From Gammaproteobacteria bacterium (GTDB lineage: Bacteria; Pseudomonadota; Gammaproteobacteria; Steroidobacterales; Steroidobacteraceae), in NCBI GenBank assembly GCA_027307325.1, contig DAHUXE010000147.1:1-57355 (forward strand): a stretch of 57,355 nucleotides of DNA, in the 5' to 3' direction. The notes beneath the pieces were generated by a model. The model had not been told where the DNA came from and ran no database searches. It saw only the letters and a list, made by a program, of their open reading frames with translations. The position numbers and the translations under genes were made by a program. This document shows, piece after piece, positions 17,346-27,145 of this stretch (position 1 is the stretch's first letter; each line of letters starts with the position of its first letter).

Positions 17346-17426
17346 CGCCTTGCTCCCCCGAGAGTCTGGTTGGTTATTCCCCACGCGAACGCCGGTGCGC
17401 CATTCCAGGCGACTGCCCAGATGAGA

Positions 17427-17457
17427 TTTATACCATTCGTCCCCCGCGGCGCTTGAA
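17427..17457 (-). promoter_or_regulatory. Predicted promoter of TonB receptor 2
   Basis: On the minus strand TTCAAG and TATAAA are separated by 19 nt, and the -10 context CGAATGGTATAAA is identical to that of receptor 1 and at a similar distance from the start codon. Confidence 0.5.
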
Positions 17458-17541
17458 TAAACGCGCCATCAGGCATGATCCGCGCGCTGTCCGTGTCTGC
17501 CCCCAAAGGTACGCCGCAAGGGCCGCCGCCTTGGAATCTCC

Positions 17542-17583
17542 AGCCTTTCACACCTGCGTGACACTAATAAAGACCAGAAATCG
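17542..17583. promoter_or_regulatory. Conserved upstream block shared by both receptor genes (copy 2)
   Basis: This is the counterpart of the block upstream of receptor 1: AGCCTTTCACACC, GTGACA, GACCAGAAATCG. It lies about 55 nt further from the -10 box than copy 1, so it may be an activator or unrelated conserved DNA. Confidence 0.35.
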
Positions 17584-17741
17584 GATAGCAGTATCTCAAA
17601 AGTCTATTGAGGCGCCGTGGTAGCGGCAATCGGAGGTCAGCCGGAGCAGTGGCTAGGCACGGAACGGGGTCGCCGGAATCAGCTGTTGCGTCAAGGCATC
17701 AGCTGGGCTGGCGCAAGCTCGCGTGCCGATCCTGCGGGACA

Positions 17742-19253
17742 ATGGCACCCATGCCCAAGCCCTTCCATGTCCTCGCGATCGACCAGGGTACGACCTCCAC
17801 GCGCGCCATCGTCTTCGACGCGCAGGCGCGCGCCGTGGCGCTGGCCCGGCGGGAGCATCGACAGCACTTCCCCGCGCCCGCCTGGGTCGAGCACGACCCG
17901 GAGGACATCTGGCGCGATACGCTCGCGGTCGTCGGCGAGGCGCTCGGCCGCTGCGGCGGGAGCGAGGCGATCGCCGCGCTCGGCATCACCAATCAGCGCG
18001 AGACCACCGTGGTGTGGGAGCGCACGGGCGGGCGGCCCGTTCACCGCGCGATCGTGTGGCAGGACCGCCGTACGACGGAGGAATGTGCCCGGCTCAAAGC
18101 TGCGGGCGCCGAGGCGCTGGTGCGCGCACGCACAGGGCTGCTCCTCGACCCGTACTTCTCGGCCACCAAAGTCGCGTGGATTCTCGATCGGGTGCCGGGC
18201 GCGCGGCAGCGTGCCGAGCGCGGCGAGCTCGCCTTCGGCACCATCGACACGTATCTCCTCTGGCGCCTGACGGGCGGGCGGGTGCACGCCACCGACGTCA
18301 CCAACGCCTCGCGGACGCTGCTCTTCGACATTCACCGGCAATGCTGGGACGAGGAGCTGCTCGGGCTGCTGCGCGTGCCGCGCGCGCTGCTGCCGGAGGT
18401 GCGCGACAGCAGCACGCTCTACGGTGCGACGGAGACCGCGCTCTTCGGCCGCGCGCTGCCGATCTGCGGAATCGCCGGCGACCAGCAGGCGGCGCTCGTC
18501 GGGCAAGCCTGCTTCGCGCCCGGCATGGCGAAGTCCACCTACGGCACGGGCTGTTTCCTGCTCCTCAATACCGGAGACACCGCGGTCGACTCCGCCAACC
18601 GCATGCTCACCACCGCGGCGTACCGCATCGGCGGACGCATGACCTACGCGATGGAAGGCTCGATCTTCGCCGCTGGCGCGGCGGTCAAGTGGCTGCGGGA
18701 CGGGCTCAAGGTGATCGACAGCGCCGCCGCGACCGCGGAGCTCGCCGCGCGTGTCCCCGACGACCATGGCGTCTACCTGGTTCCCGCCTTCGTGGGCCTC
18801 GGAGCCCCGTACTGGCAGCCCAATGCGCGCGGCGTCATCTGCGGATTGACGCTCGATGCCTCGCCGGCCCACCTGGCGCGCGCCGCGCTCGAGTCGGTAG
18901 CCTTCCAGACGCTCGACCTTACGAGCGCCATGGCGCGCGATGGTGCGCGCCGCGCCGAGGCGATCCGCGTCGACGGGGGCATGGCCGCCAACGACTGGTT
19001 CTGCCAGTTTCTCGCCGACATTCTCGACGCGCGGGTCGAGCGTCCGGCGGAGCTCGAGACCACGGCGCTCGGCGCCGCGTTCCTCGCCGGGCTCGCGGCC
19101 GGGGTCTGGAAAGATCTCGAGTCGCTCGCGGCCACCTGGCACCGGGCGGCGGAATTTTCCCCGTCGATGCCCGCCGCCCGCCGCGCAGGCTTGATCGCCG
19201 GCTGGCGGCAGGCGATCGAACGGACGCTGCTGGCCGCCGCGGTGCCTCGGTGA
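17742..19253 (+). CDS. glpK: Glycerol kinase
   Basis: The 503-aa FGGY-family kinase should phosphorylate glycerol to sn-glycerol 3-phosphate. It begins with the phosphate-binding loop [17 protein letters not shown], keeps [10 protein letters not shown] and ITNQRET, and has the C-terminal signatures [21 protein letters not shown] and [15 protein letters not shown]. Length matches E. coli GlpK (502). An ATG 9 nt downstream (MPKPFHV) is an equally good start because neither has a strong ribosome site. No glpF or glpD is adjacent; the genes downstream point to a broader polyol or sugar pathway, so another polyol substrate is possible. Confidence 0.88.
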   Translation: MAPMPKPFHVLAIDQGTTSTRAIVFDAQARAVALARREHRQHFPAPAWVEHDPEDIWRDTLAVVGEALGRCGGSEAIAALGITNQRETTVVWERTGGRPVHRAIVWQDRRTTEECARLKAAGAEALVRARTGLLLDPYFSATKVAWILDRVPGARQRAERGELAFGTIDTYLLWRLTGGRVHATDVTNASRTLLFDIHRQCWDEELLGLLRVPRALLPEVRDSSTLYGATETALFGRALPICGIAGDQQAALVGQACFAPGMAKSTYGTGCFLLLNTGDTAVDSANRMLTTAAYRIGGRMTYAMEGSIFAAGAAVKWLRDGLKVIDSAAATAELAARVPDDHGVYLVPAFVGLGAPYWQPNARGVICGLTLDASPAHLARAALESVAFQTLDLTSAMARDGARRAEAIRVDGGMAANDWFCQFLADILDARVERPAELETTALGAAFLAGLAAGVWKDLESLAATWHRAAEFSPSMPAARRAGLIAGWRQAIERTLLAAAVPR

Positions 19254-19344
19254 GAGACGATCACTCTTTTAGATGGGGCTATTCCTTTTCTCGGCTTGAC
19301 CCCCGCGGCGGCTGTGGAAGCTTATTCGGCGGAGCACCTTTCCC

Positions 19345-20862
19345 ATGAGCGCCTCAAGCTTGCAGCGCGACCGCCCGAACTGGGAGCGCCTGGCCGCCAC
19401 CCTCAAGCCCGAGGGCCGCGCCTTCATCGGCGGCCGCCTGGTCGGCGCACTCGACGGCGGCGTCTTCGAGGACGTGAGCCCGATCGACGGCCAGGTGATC
19501 GCGCAGGTGGCGCGCGGCCGCGCCGCGGACGTCGATGCTGCGGTTCGGTGCGCGCGCACGAGCTTCGAGAGCGGGCCGTGGCGGCGCATGGAGCCGAGGG
19601 ACCGCAAGAAGATCCTGCGGCGCTTCGCGGAGCTGATCCGCGCCGACGTCGACCGCCTCGCGCTCCTCGAGACGCGCGACGTGGGCAAGCCGATCAGCAA
19701 CTCGGTGGCCGTCGATGTCGCCAACTGCGCCGACTGCATCGAGTACTACGCCGAGCTCGCCGACAAGCTCTACGACGAGGTGGCGCCCACCGGTCCCGAT
19801 GACCTGGCGCTGATCCGGCGCGAGCCCTTAGGCGTGGTGGCGGCGATCGTGCCGTGGAACTACCCGCTCATCATCAGCTGCTGGAAAGTGGGGCCGGCGC
19901 TGCTCGCCGGCAACTCCGTGGTCTTGAAGCCCGCCGAGCAATCGCCCCTCTCCGCAATCCGTCTTGCCGAGCTCGCCGCCGAGGCGGGCGTGCCGCCCGG
20001 CACCTTCAACGTCGTGCCGGGCTTCGGCGAGGAAGCCGGCAAGGCGCTCGCGCTCCACCCGGAGGTCGATCTCATCGCCTTCACCGGCTCGACCGAGGTG
20101 GGGCGTCTCATGCTGCGCTACGCGGCGGAGTCGAACCTGAAGCGCGTGGCGCTCGAGCTCGGTGGCAAGACCCCCCAGGTCGTGTTCGCGGATGCCGATC
20201 TCACCGAGGCCGCCGCCGGCATCGCCTGGGGAATCTACTACAACAGCGGCCAGACCTGTCACGCGGGCTCGCGGCTCATCGTGCACCGCTCGGTGAAGGA
20301 CAAGCTCCTCGCCGCGATCGAGAAGGTCGCGGGCACCATCACGCTCGGGCATCCGCTCGAGCCGACCACGCAGATGGGGGCGCTCATCGACCGCGGCCAC
20401 ATGCAGCGGGTGCTCGGCTACATCGACTCGGGGGTCGCGGACGGCGCCCGCATCGCGCTCGGCGGCCACCAGGCGCTGAAGGAAAGCGGCGGCTTCTACG
20501 TCGAGGCGACGGTGCTCGATGACGCGCGCAACGACATGAAGGTGGCGCGCGAGGAGATCTTCGGTCCGGTGCTGTCCATCATGACCTTCCTCGAGGAGGC
20601 CGAAGCGCTGCGCATCGCCAACGACACCCCCTACGGGCTCGCAGCCGCGGTGTGGACCGCCGACATCGAGCGTGCGCACCGGCTCTCGAGCGCGCTGCGC
20701 GGCGGCACGGTCTGGGTGAACGCCTTCGACCGCTCGACCATGGCGACCCCGTTCGGCGGCTTCAAGCTCTCGGGCTTTGGCCGCGACCGCTCGCCGCATG
20801 CCATCGACAAGTACTGCGACCTCAAGACCATCTGGACCGCCTATCGCCGAGGCTCACCTTGA
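19345..20862 (+). CDS. Aldehyde dehydrogenase, PuuC-like
   Basis: The 505-aa NAD(P)-dependent enzyme oxidises an aldehyde to the acid. It has the NAD-binding PWNYPLIISCWKVGPALLAGN, FTGSTEVG, general-base Glu in LELGGKTPQ and catalytic Cys in GQTCHAGSR. Overall it closely resembles gamma-glutamyl-gamma-aminobutyraldehyde dehydrogenase PuuC. Polyamine catabolism would fit the Pot transporter, but the direct neighbours are glycerol kinase and a sugar-acid dehydratase, so an aldose or glyceraldehyde-type substrate is equally possible. The ATG has GGAG 10 nt upstream. The stop overlaps the next TTG start. Confidence 0.88.
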   Translation: MSASSLQRDRPNWERLAATLKPEGRAFIGGRLVGALDGGVFEDVSPIDGQVIAQVARGRAADVDAAVRCARTSFESGPWRRMEPRDRKKILRRFAELIRADVDRLALLETRDVGKPISNSVAVDVANCADCIEYYAELADKLYDEVAPTGPDDLALIRREPLGVVAAIVPWNYPLIISCWKVGPALLAGNSVVLKPAEQSPLSAIRLAELAAEAGVPPGTFNVVPGFGEEAGKALALHPEVDLIAFTGSTEVGRLMLRYAAESNLKRVALELGGKTPQVVFADADLTEAAAGIAWGIYYNSGQTCHAGSRLIVHRSVKDKLLAAIEKVAGTITLGHPLEPTTQMGALIDRGHMQRVLGYIDSGVADGARIALGGHQALKESGGFYVEATVLDDARNDMKVAREEIFGPVLSIMTFLEEAEALRIANDTPYGLAAAVWTADIERAHRLSSALRGGTVWVNAFDRSTMATPFGGFKLSGFGRDRSPHAIDKYCDLKTIWTAYRRGSP

Positions 20863-22049
20863 AGCTCACCGACATCAGGACGTTCGTCGTGGCCAACCCG
20901 CCGCCCCACAACGGCGGGCCGTACTTCGTGTTCGTGCAGCTCACCACCGACGGCAACGTGCACGGGGTCGGCGAGGCCTATTGCCTGCCGTTCGACCCCG
21001 CGATCGTGGCGCGCATGCTGGTGGATGTCTTCGAGCGCTACCTCGCGGGCGAGGACCCGCACAATATCGAGACGATCTGGCGGCGCGTGTACTCCGCCGG
21101 CTACACCCAGCACGCGGACCTCGCGCTCATGGGAGTGCTGTCGGCGCTCGAGATGGCCTGCTGGGACATCATCGGCAAGGAGGCCAACCAGCCCGTATAC
21201 AACCTGCTCGGCGGCCGGGTGCACGAGCGGCTGCGCAGCTATACCTATATCTATGCGCGCCCCGGGGACAAGACCGACGTGTACCAGGACCCCGAGCTCT
21301 CCGCCGAGCGCGCCGCGGAGTATCTGGCGCAGGGCTTCACCGCCATCAAGTTCGACCCCGCGGGCCCCTACTCGGCATTCGACGGCCGCCAGCTCTCGCT
21401 CCCGGCGCTCGAGCTGTGCGAGCGCTTCATGAAGCTGCTGCGCGCGGCGGTGGGAAGTAAGGCGGACCTGCTCTTCGGCACTCACGGCCAGATGACGGCC
21501 GCGGGGGCGCTGCGCCTCGCGCGGCGGCTCGAGCCCTACGACCCGCTGTGGTTCGAGGAACCGGTGCCGCCCGATGCGCCCGAGGAGATGGCGCGCGTGG
21601 CACGCGGCACGCGCATACCGATCGCCGCCGGCGAGCGGCTCGCGACCAAGTACGAATTCGCGCGCCTGTTGCGCACCGGTGCAGCCGCGATCCTGCAGAT
21701 GAACCTCGGGAGGGTCGGCGGCATTCTCGAGGCCAAGAAGATCGCGGCGATGGCCGAGGTGCAGCACGTGCAGATCGCGCCCCATCTGTACTGCGGTCCG
21801 GTGGTCGGAGCCGCCAATATCCAGCTCTCGACCTGCAGCCCGAACTTCCTCATCCTCGAGAGCATCGAGCGCTGGCAGGGCTTCCATGCCGAGGTGCTGA
21901 AGAAGCCGATCCGCTGGGAGGCGGGTTACGTCATTCCACCGGGCGAGCCGGGTCTGGGCATCGAGCTCGACGAGGAAGTCATCGCGCGGCATCCCTATCG
22001 CGGGAAAGCGCTGCATCTCGAGATGGCGCGCAACCCGGTCGTCGGCTGA
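20859..22049 (+). CDS. Enolase-superfamily sugar-acid dehydratase (mandelate racemase/muconate lactonizing type)
   Basis: The 396-aa protein belongs to the mandelate racemase subgroup, like galactonate and related dehydratases. It has an N-terminal capping domain, AIKFDPAGPY on the barrel (KxD acid/base site), a metal-binding Glu in LWFEEPVPPD, GERLATKYEF, and a His-containing QIAPHLYCGPV. The reaction would be dehydration of an aldonic or uronic acid to a 2-keto-3-deoxy acid; the exact substrate is unknown. The start is the TTG that overlaps the aldehyde dehydrogenase stop (TTGA); longer in-frame starts lie deep inside that gene. Confidence 0.85.
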   Translation: MKLTDIRTFVVANPPPHNGGPYFVFVQLTTDGNVHGVGEAYCLPFDPAIVARMLVDVFERYLAGEDPHNIETIWRRVYSAGYTQHADLALMGVLSALEMACWDIIGKEANQPVYNLLGGRVHERLRSYTYIYARPGDKTDVYQDPELSAERAAEYLAQGFTAIKFDPAGPYSAFDGRQLSLPALELCERFMKLLRAAVGSKADLLFGTHGQMTAAGALRLARRLEPYDPLWFEEPVPPDAPEEMARVARGTRIPIAAGERLATKYEFARLLRTGAAAILQMNLGRVGGILEAKKIAAMAEVQHVQIAPHLYCGPVVGAANIQLSTCSPNFLILESIERWQGFHAEVLKKPIRWEAGYVIPPGEPGLGIELDEEVIARHPYRGKALHLEMARNPVVG

Positions 22050-22053
22050 GGCG

Positions 22054-23694
22054 ATGTCCGAGTCCGAGTACGACTACATCGTGATCGGCGCCGGGACCGC
22101 CGGCTGCGTGCTCGCCAACCGCCTGACCGCGAGCGGCACGGAGCGGCTGCTGCTGCTCGAGGCTGGCGGGGGGGACCGCTCACCCTGGATCCAGGTGCCG
22201 ATCGGCTACGGCCGCACTTTCAACGATCCGCGTTTCAACTGGCTGTACCAGGCCGAGCCCGACCCGACGCTCGACAACCGCAGCCAGTTCTGGCCGCGCG
22301 GCAAGGTGCTCGGAGGCTCGAGCTCGATCAACGCCATGGTGTACGTGCGCGGGCAGCCGGGGGACTTCGACGACTGGGCCGCGGCCGGCAACCCCGGCTG
22401 GTCGTACCGGGAGGTGCTGCCCTACTTCAGAAAGCTCGAGGACCACCCGTTCGGCGAAGCGGAATTCCACGGCGTCGGCGGGCCGGTCGGCGTTAGCGAC
22501 GTCGCGGCGCGGGTACACCCCTTGTGCCACTCCTTTCTACAGGCGTGCGACACCTTAGGGGTGGCACGCACCCGCGACTTCAACGGTGCACAGTCGGAGG
22601 GCTCGGGGTTGTGGGAGGTGACGATCAGGGACGGCGTGCGGGTGTCGTCTGCCAGCGCGTACCTGCAACCCGTGCGTCACCGTGCCAATCTCGAGATCCG
22701 CCTGCGCGCCCAGGCGACCCGGGTGCTGTTCGACGGCCGGCGCGCGACGGGTGTGGAGTTCATCGAGTCGGGCAGCAGGCAGGTCGTGAAGACACGGCGC
22801 GAGGTGATCCTCGCCGGCGGCGCCATCAACTCGCCGCAGCTTCTCGAGCTCTCCGGGGTCGGCGACGGCGAGATTCTGCGCCGCTGCGGTATTCCCCTGA
22901 TCCTCGACTCGCCCGCCGTCGGCCGCGGCCTGCAGGACCACCTCGCCGTCAACTATTACTACCGCTCGCGCGTGCGCACCTTGAACAACGAGCTCGCCCC
23001 GTTCCTCGGCAAGGTGCGCGCGGCACTGAGGTACGCGCTCGGCGGACGTACCGGGCCGCTCGCGATGAGCGTCAATCAGGCGGGCGCATTCCTGCGCAGC
23101 CGCCCCGGCCTCACGCGCCCCAACATGCACATCTATTTCAATCCGGCGAGCTACTCCACCACCACCCTCGGCTCGACCCGCCGCCTGATGAAGCCGGATC
23201 CCTATCCCGGGTTCCTGATGTCCTTCAACACCTGCCGCCCGGTGAGCCGCGGCAGCATCCACATCCGCTCGCCCGATCCGCTCACGAGCCCGGCCATCCG
23301 GCCGAACGCCCTGGCCGCGCCCGAGGACGTCCGCGACGTGTGCGAAGGCTCGCAGCTCGTGCGGCGAATCGCGGCAGCCGCGCCGCTCGCCGGCCTCGTC
23401 GAGGCCGAGCGGGAGCCCGGCAGCACCGTGGTGAGCGACGAGCAGATCCTCGCCGATTTCCGCGCCCGCTCGGGCTCGGTATTCCACGCCTGCGGGACCT
23501 GCGCGATGGGCTCCGACGCGCGCACCACGGTGCTGGATCCGCGGCTGCGCGTACGCGGCGTGACGGCGCTGCGGGTCGTCGACGCCTCGGCATTCCCCAA
23601 TGTCACTTCGGGCAACACCAACGCACCGGTCCTGATGCTCGCCGAGAAAGCGGCGGACTTCATTCTGGAAGACAAGCGCGCGCCGCAGGCGTAA
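22054..23694 (+). CDS. GMC-family FAD oxidoreductase (choline-dehydrogenase-like)
   Basis: The 546-aa protein starts with the FAD fold DYIVIGAGTAGCVLANRL and has WPRGKVLGGSSSINAMVYVRG, the GMC signature GGAINSPQLLELSGVG, and the catalytic His region FHACGTCAMG followed by GNTNAPVLMLAEKAAD. It should oxidise a primary alcohol or polyol to the aldehyde, feeding the adjacent aldehyde dehydrogenase. The ATG follows the dehydratase stop by 4 nt with a GAGG site. No signal peptide is seen. Confidence 0.9.
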   Translation: MSESEYDYIVIGAGTAGCVLANRLTASGTERLLLLEAGGGDRSPWIQVPIGYGRTFNDPRFNWLYQAEPDPTLDNRSQFWPRGKVLGGSSSINAMVYVRGQPGDFDDWAAAGNPGWSYREVLPYFRKLEDHPFGEAEFHGVGGPVGVSDVAARVHPLCHSFLQACDTLGVARTRDFNGAQSEGSGLWEVTIRDGVRVSSASAYLQPVRHRANLEIRLRAQATRVLFDGRRATGVEFIESGSRQVVKTRREVILAGGAINSPQLLELSGVGDGEILRRCGIPLILDSPAVGRGLQDHLAVNYYYRSRVRTLNNELAPFLGKVRAALRYALGGRTGPLAMSVNQAGAFLRSRPGLTRPNMHIYFNPASYSTTTLGSTRRLMKPDPYPGFLMSFNTCRPVSRGSIHIRSPDPLTSPAIRPNALAAPEDVRDVCEGSQLVRRIAAAAPLAGLVEAEREPGSTVVSDEQILADFRARSGSVFHACGTCAMGSDARTTVLDPRLRVRGVTALRVVDASAFPNVTSGNTNAPVLMLAEKAADFILEDKRAPQA

Positions 23695-23726
23695 CCTGCC
23701 GGGCGTCACATGCGCAACGCGACTCC

Positions 23727-25052
23727 ATGAGCGACTCGAGCGTCGCCGCGGACAACTCGGCCCTCCGCCTGGCCGAGCGGGAGTCCCCCTCCCTGATCGA
23801 GCGCTGGTACGTCCTCATCATGATGTGCCTCGTGTACACGCTCAGCATCGCCGACCGCTACGTCGTCTCGACGGTGCTCGATCCCATCAAGAACGACCTG
23901 CACCTGACGAACCTCGGCGTGTCGCTGCTCACCGGCATGGCCTTCGGGGTGTTCTACATCATCCTCGGCTTCCCGCTTTCCTGGCTCATCGATCGCTACA
24001 ACCGCCGCAAGATCGTCGCCGTGTGCCTGGTATTGTGGTCGGTGATGACGGCGGTCTGCGGGCTGGCGCGCACCTCGTTCGAGTTCTTCCTGGCGCGCGT
24101 CGGAGTCACCGTTGGCGAGGCCGGCGGCACGCCCGGCGCCAACTCGCTCCTGTCCGACTACTTCCCGGCGACGCGTCGCGCCATGGCGCTCACCGTGTTC
24201 TCGCTCGGTGCGCCGATCGGTGCATACCTCGGCTACAACGTCGCCGGTGCGATCGCCGATCAGTACGGCTGGCGCGCCGTGTTCTACGCGCTCGGGGTGC
24301 CGGGGGTGCTGGCGGGCTTCGCCGTCTGGGTCACGGTGCGCGAGCCCACGCGCGGCTGCCTCGACAGCGGCAAGGACGGTCTCGCGCCCTCGGTCGAAGC
24401 CACGCTGCGCTTCATGTGGGAGCAGCGCTCTGCGGTGCACACCATGATGGGGACGGCGGTGTGCGCGCTGTGGGGCTGGGGACTGATGTTCTGGACGCCG
24501 ACGTTCCTGCAGCGCACCTACCACATGAGCGTCGGCGAGGCGGCGCTGGTCACGCAGAACATGCATCTGTGGGGCGGGGGTCTCGCCACCGTCGCGACCG
24601 GCTGGCTGATGGCCCGCGGCGCCATGATCGATGCGCGGCACATCGTGTGGCTGCTGGCCGCCGGCATCGGCATCGCCACCATCGCCTCGGGAGTCTTCTA
24701 CTACACCCGCGATCTCAGCCTCGGCAGGGCAATGCTGTGGATCTTCATTCCCTCGATCTACTTCTACATCGGTCCGGGCTTCGGACTCCTCAACAACCTC
24801 GCTCCCTGCCGCATGCGCGCCATGTTCTGCGCCATGGTGCTGTTCCTCGCCAACCTCGGCAATCTGGTCATCACGCCGAACGTGATAGGCGCGCTCGACG
24901 ACTGGTTCCTGCGCTATCGGCTCTCGGAAGCCGATGCCTTGCGCCTCGCGATGCTGTGCATCGTGCCGACGGGACTCTGGGCTACGGCGCACCTCTACCT
25001 CGCGGCGCGCGACATCCTCAAGGACCAGGAACGCGCGCGGCAATTTCCCTAG
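23727..25052 (+). CDS. MFS transporter, spinster-like
   Basis: The 441-aa inner-membrane protein has 12 predicted helices and the MFS motifs DRYVVSTVLDPIKNDLHLTN in helix 1 and LIDRYNRRKIV in the 2-3 loop. GVTVGEAGGTPGANSLLSDYF is typical of spinster-like carriers. It is the last gene on this strand of the catabolic cluster, so it probably moves the pathway substrate or a product. Confidence 0.85.
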   Translation: MSDSSVAADNSALRLAERESPSLIERWYVLIMMCLVYTLSIADRYVVSTVLDPIKNDLHLTNLGVSLLTGMAFGVFYIILGFPLSWLIDRYNRRKIVAVCLVLWSVMTAVCGLARTSFEFFLARVGVTVGEAGGTPGANSLLSDYFPATRRAMALTVFSLGAPIGAYLGYNVAGAIADQYGWRAVFYALGVPGVLAGFAVWVTVREPTRGCLDSGKDGLAPSVEATLRFMWEQRSAVHTMMGTAVCALWGWGLMFWTPTFLQRTYHMSVGEAALVTQNMHLWGGGLATVATGWLMARGAMIDARHIVWLLAAGIGIATIASGVFYYTRDLSLGRAMLWIFIPSIYFYIGPGFGLLNNLAPCRMRAMFCAMVLFLANLGNLVITPNVIGALDDWFLRYRLSEADALRLAMLCIVPTGLWATAHLYLAARDILKDQERARQFP

Positions 25053-25083
25053 CCGCCGCCGCAGCCTTCGGACAGCGGCAGGA

Positions 25084-26322
25084 TTAACTCCAGTCCACCG
25101 GCTCCACCGGCGGCACCACGACGAGCCAGGCGAGGATCCCGAGCAGCGCAACGGCGCCCGTGACCCACAGCGCCACCGTGTAGCGGCCACCGTTGTGCTC
25201 GATCAGAAAGCCGCTCACGCTCGGCGCGAGGATGCCCGCGGTATTGCTGACCGCATTCTGCGTCCCCATCCAGCGCCCGGTGGCGAGCGGACCGGCGAAG
25301 CGCTGCGTCAGCGCACCGACCGAAGGCGAGTTGAGACCGTCAGCCAGGCCGGTCGCGAGCAGCAGCGCTGCTCCCGCCGCCGCGCCGGCGCCGCTCAGGG
25401 ACAGCAGGCACAGGCCGACTCCCGCGGCGCTCAAGCACAGTGCGGTCTTGTAGGCGAGACTCGCCGTCGCGCCGCGGCGGATCCACCAGTCGATCAGCCA
25501 CCCCGCCGCCAGAATGCTCAGCGCATCCATCACCCAGATGAGGCCCTGCACTCGGGTCATGACGGCGAGCGACAGGCCGCGCTCCTCCACCAGATAGAGC
25601 GGTACCCAGGTAAACACGAAGTAAAAAGCGTAGTTCGAGCAGAAGTTGCCGAACACCGTGCCCCACAGCGCCCGCTGGCGCACGATGTCGCTCCACCGGG
25701 GTGCCGGGGCACCAGCGTCGGCCGGCTCGGGGCGCGGCGGCGTCCGCAGCTGCGCAACCCACGGAAGCAGCCACAAAAGCGATGCCAGGCCGAGCGCGAT
25801 GAACATCGTGCGCCAGCCATAGCGGATCATGATGGCGCCGCCGAGGAAGGTCCCGAGCGCAGGTCCCACGACGCTCCCTACCTGCATGATCGCAGTGGCG
25901 CGCGCGCGGTGCTGATCCCGCACGCGCTGCGCGATCAGGGCGAATCCGCTCGGGTAGCACACCGACTCGCCCGCGCCCATCACCAGACGCAGCGCCACGA
26001 GACCGAGGACGCTGCCCGTGAGCCCCGCGAGAAAGGTTCCGACCGACCAGACCGTGAAGCCTGCCGCCAGCACGCGCGCCGCGCCGAGACGGTCGACGAG
26101 AACGCCCATGAGCGGCTGCGACAGGACGTAGGTGGTGAAGAACGCGGATAGCAGCAGCCCCATCTGCTCCGCATCGAGGTGGAACTCGCTCTTGATGAGG
26201 GGCGAGGCGGTCGAGATGGTGCCGCGGTCGACGTAGTTGATGAGCAGCGCCGCGCCGAGCAGCGCCGCGAGAGCGAGAGGGAACCTCGAGGGTGCCGCGC
26301 CGCTGCGCTCCGCGGAGCGCAC
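25084..26322 (-). CDS. MFS transporter, ACS-like (sugar-acid type)
   Basis: The 412-aa inner-membrane protein has 12 helices, NYVDRGTISTASPLIKSEF in helix 1 and LVDRLGAARVLAAG in the 2-3 loop, like the anion:cation symporters for glucarate, galactonate or hexuronates. It is convergent with the preceding MFS gene. Together with the sugar-acid dehydratase this supports uptake of an aldonic or uronic acid; that link is inference. The start is GTG; no better in-frame start precedes helix 1. Confidence 0.83.
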   Translation of the reverse strand: MRSAERSGAAPSRFPLALAALLGAALLINYVDRGTISTASPLIKSEFHLDAEQMGLLLSAFFTTYVLSQPLMGVLVDRLGAARVLAAGFTVWSVGTFLAGLTGSVLGLVALRLVMGAGESVCYPSGFALIAQRVRDQHRARATAIMQVGSVVGPALGTFLGGAIMIRYGWRTMFIALGLASLLWLLPWVAQLRTPPRPEPADAGAPAPRWSDIVRQRALWGTVFGNFCSNYAFYFVFTWVPLYLVEERGLSLAVMTRVQGLIWVMDALSILAAGWLIDWWIRRGATASLAYKTALCLSAAGVGLCLLSLSGAGAAAGAALLLATGLADGLNSPSVGALTQRFAGPLATGRWMGTQNAVSNTAGILAPSVSGFLIEHNGGRYTVALWVTGAVALLGILAWLVVVPPVEPVDWS

Positions 26323-26383
26323 CTATCCCAATCCGCCCGGCCGACTCATGCGCCCGCCCCCCACGGCTTCGCCCGTTGACAGG

Positions 26384-26974
26384 TTATTTCGCGGCGGGCG
26401 TCTTGTCACCCTTCGGATCCGGGAACAGCAGATCGGCGGAGAGGTGCGTGCCGAGATAGGCCTGGTGGGGCACACAATTCGAGGCGAAATCCACGTTGCG
26501 CGTCGTGAACAGCGGCAGGATCTTCTGCTTGATCTGCTCCAGGAGCTCGCAGTCCGAGGCCTCCCAGACCGGGTCCCTGTCGAGGTGCAGATCCACCCGC
26601 CGCCAGTGCGCCGCGACCGCCTCGGCGCTCTGGTCGTTCGCGCCCGCCGGCTGCAGCACGTTCATCCGGATCCGAACGCCGGGGAAGGGATCCGGCTTGC
26701 CGAAGGGACTGGAGCAACCGGAGTAGTCCACCTCGAAACCGGTGCGCGCTCCCAGCTCGCCGAGCACGTGCCGGATCTTGTCCCGCAGCCCGTCGCAGGA
26801 GTAATGGGCAGTGAAGCCCATGAACACGAAGTGGAGTTCCTTCGGCGCCCACACGGCGGGCTGGGCATCGGCGGACGGGGTCGGAGTCTCCGCTCCGCCC
26901 GCCCATGCGGGGAGAGAGAGCGCGAGGGCGGCCAGCGCGGCCTGCCTTGCCACCTTGAGACTCGGAATCCGCAT
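26384..26974 (-). CDS. Secreted protein of unknown function
   Basis: The 196-aa product has a signal peptide (MRIPSLKVARQAALAALALSLPAWAGG) and a mature part with four Cys (YSCDG, YSGCSS, SDCEL, SNCVP) that could form disulfides in the periplasm. No known domain was recognised. The ATG has AGAGG 7 nt upstream. It is divergent from the sensor kinase gene, sharing a 170-nt region. Confidence 0.75.
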   Translation of the reverse strand: MRIPSLKVARQAALAALALSLPAWAGGAETPTPSADAQPAVWAPKELHFVFMGFTAHYSCDGLRDKIRHVLGELGARTGFEVDYSGCSSPFGKPDPFPGVRIRMNVLQPAGANDQSAEAVAAHWRRVDLHLDRDPVWEASDCELLEQIKQKILPLFTTRNVDFASNCVPHQAYLGTHLSADLLFPDPKGDKTPAAK

Positions 26975-27145
26975 GTGGTGACCTCTCGGGCGCACTCGCT
27001 CTATTAGACTCCGTTTGACCCCGTACGTTCGAGCCCGTCTGCTGCGCCTTAACGGGGCGACCGTTCCCCGTTGACTCCGGGGGCATGGCCTCCGGGCGCG
27101 CTTTGGCGCAAACTGACCTGCAGAAGAACTACCGCGGCCCTGTGA

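Larger units (their letters stand above)
17346..17741. other. Divergent intergenic region, TonB receptor 2 / glpK
   Basis: This 396-nt stretch carries the predicted receptor promoter and conserved block on its left half. In the right half, before glpK, I see no clear promoter, hairpin or ORF. Confidence 0.6.

Noticed and set aside
12537-17456. Very long open frame (over 1600 codons) on the plus strand
   Set aside because: It lies opposite receptor 2 and ST3, is rich in Arg/Ala/Gly/Val with no domain, and reflects high-GC antisense codons.
17542-17583. CRP site upstream of receptor 2
   Set aside because: The half-sites are TCACA then GTGA, the reverse order of the CRP consensus TGTGA-N6-TCACA.
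19254-19344. Promoter TTGACC/TTATTC before the aldehyde dehydrogenase
   Set aside because: The spacer is about 20 nt, too long to support.
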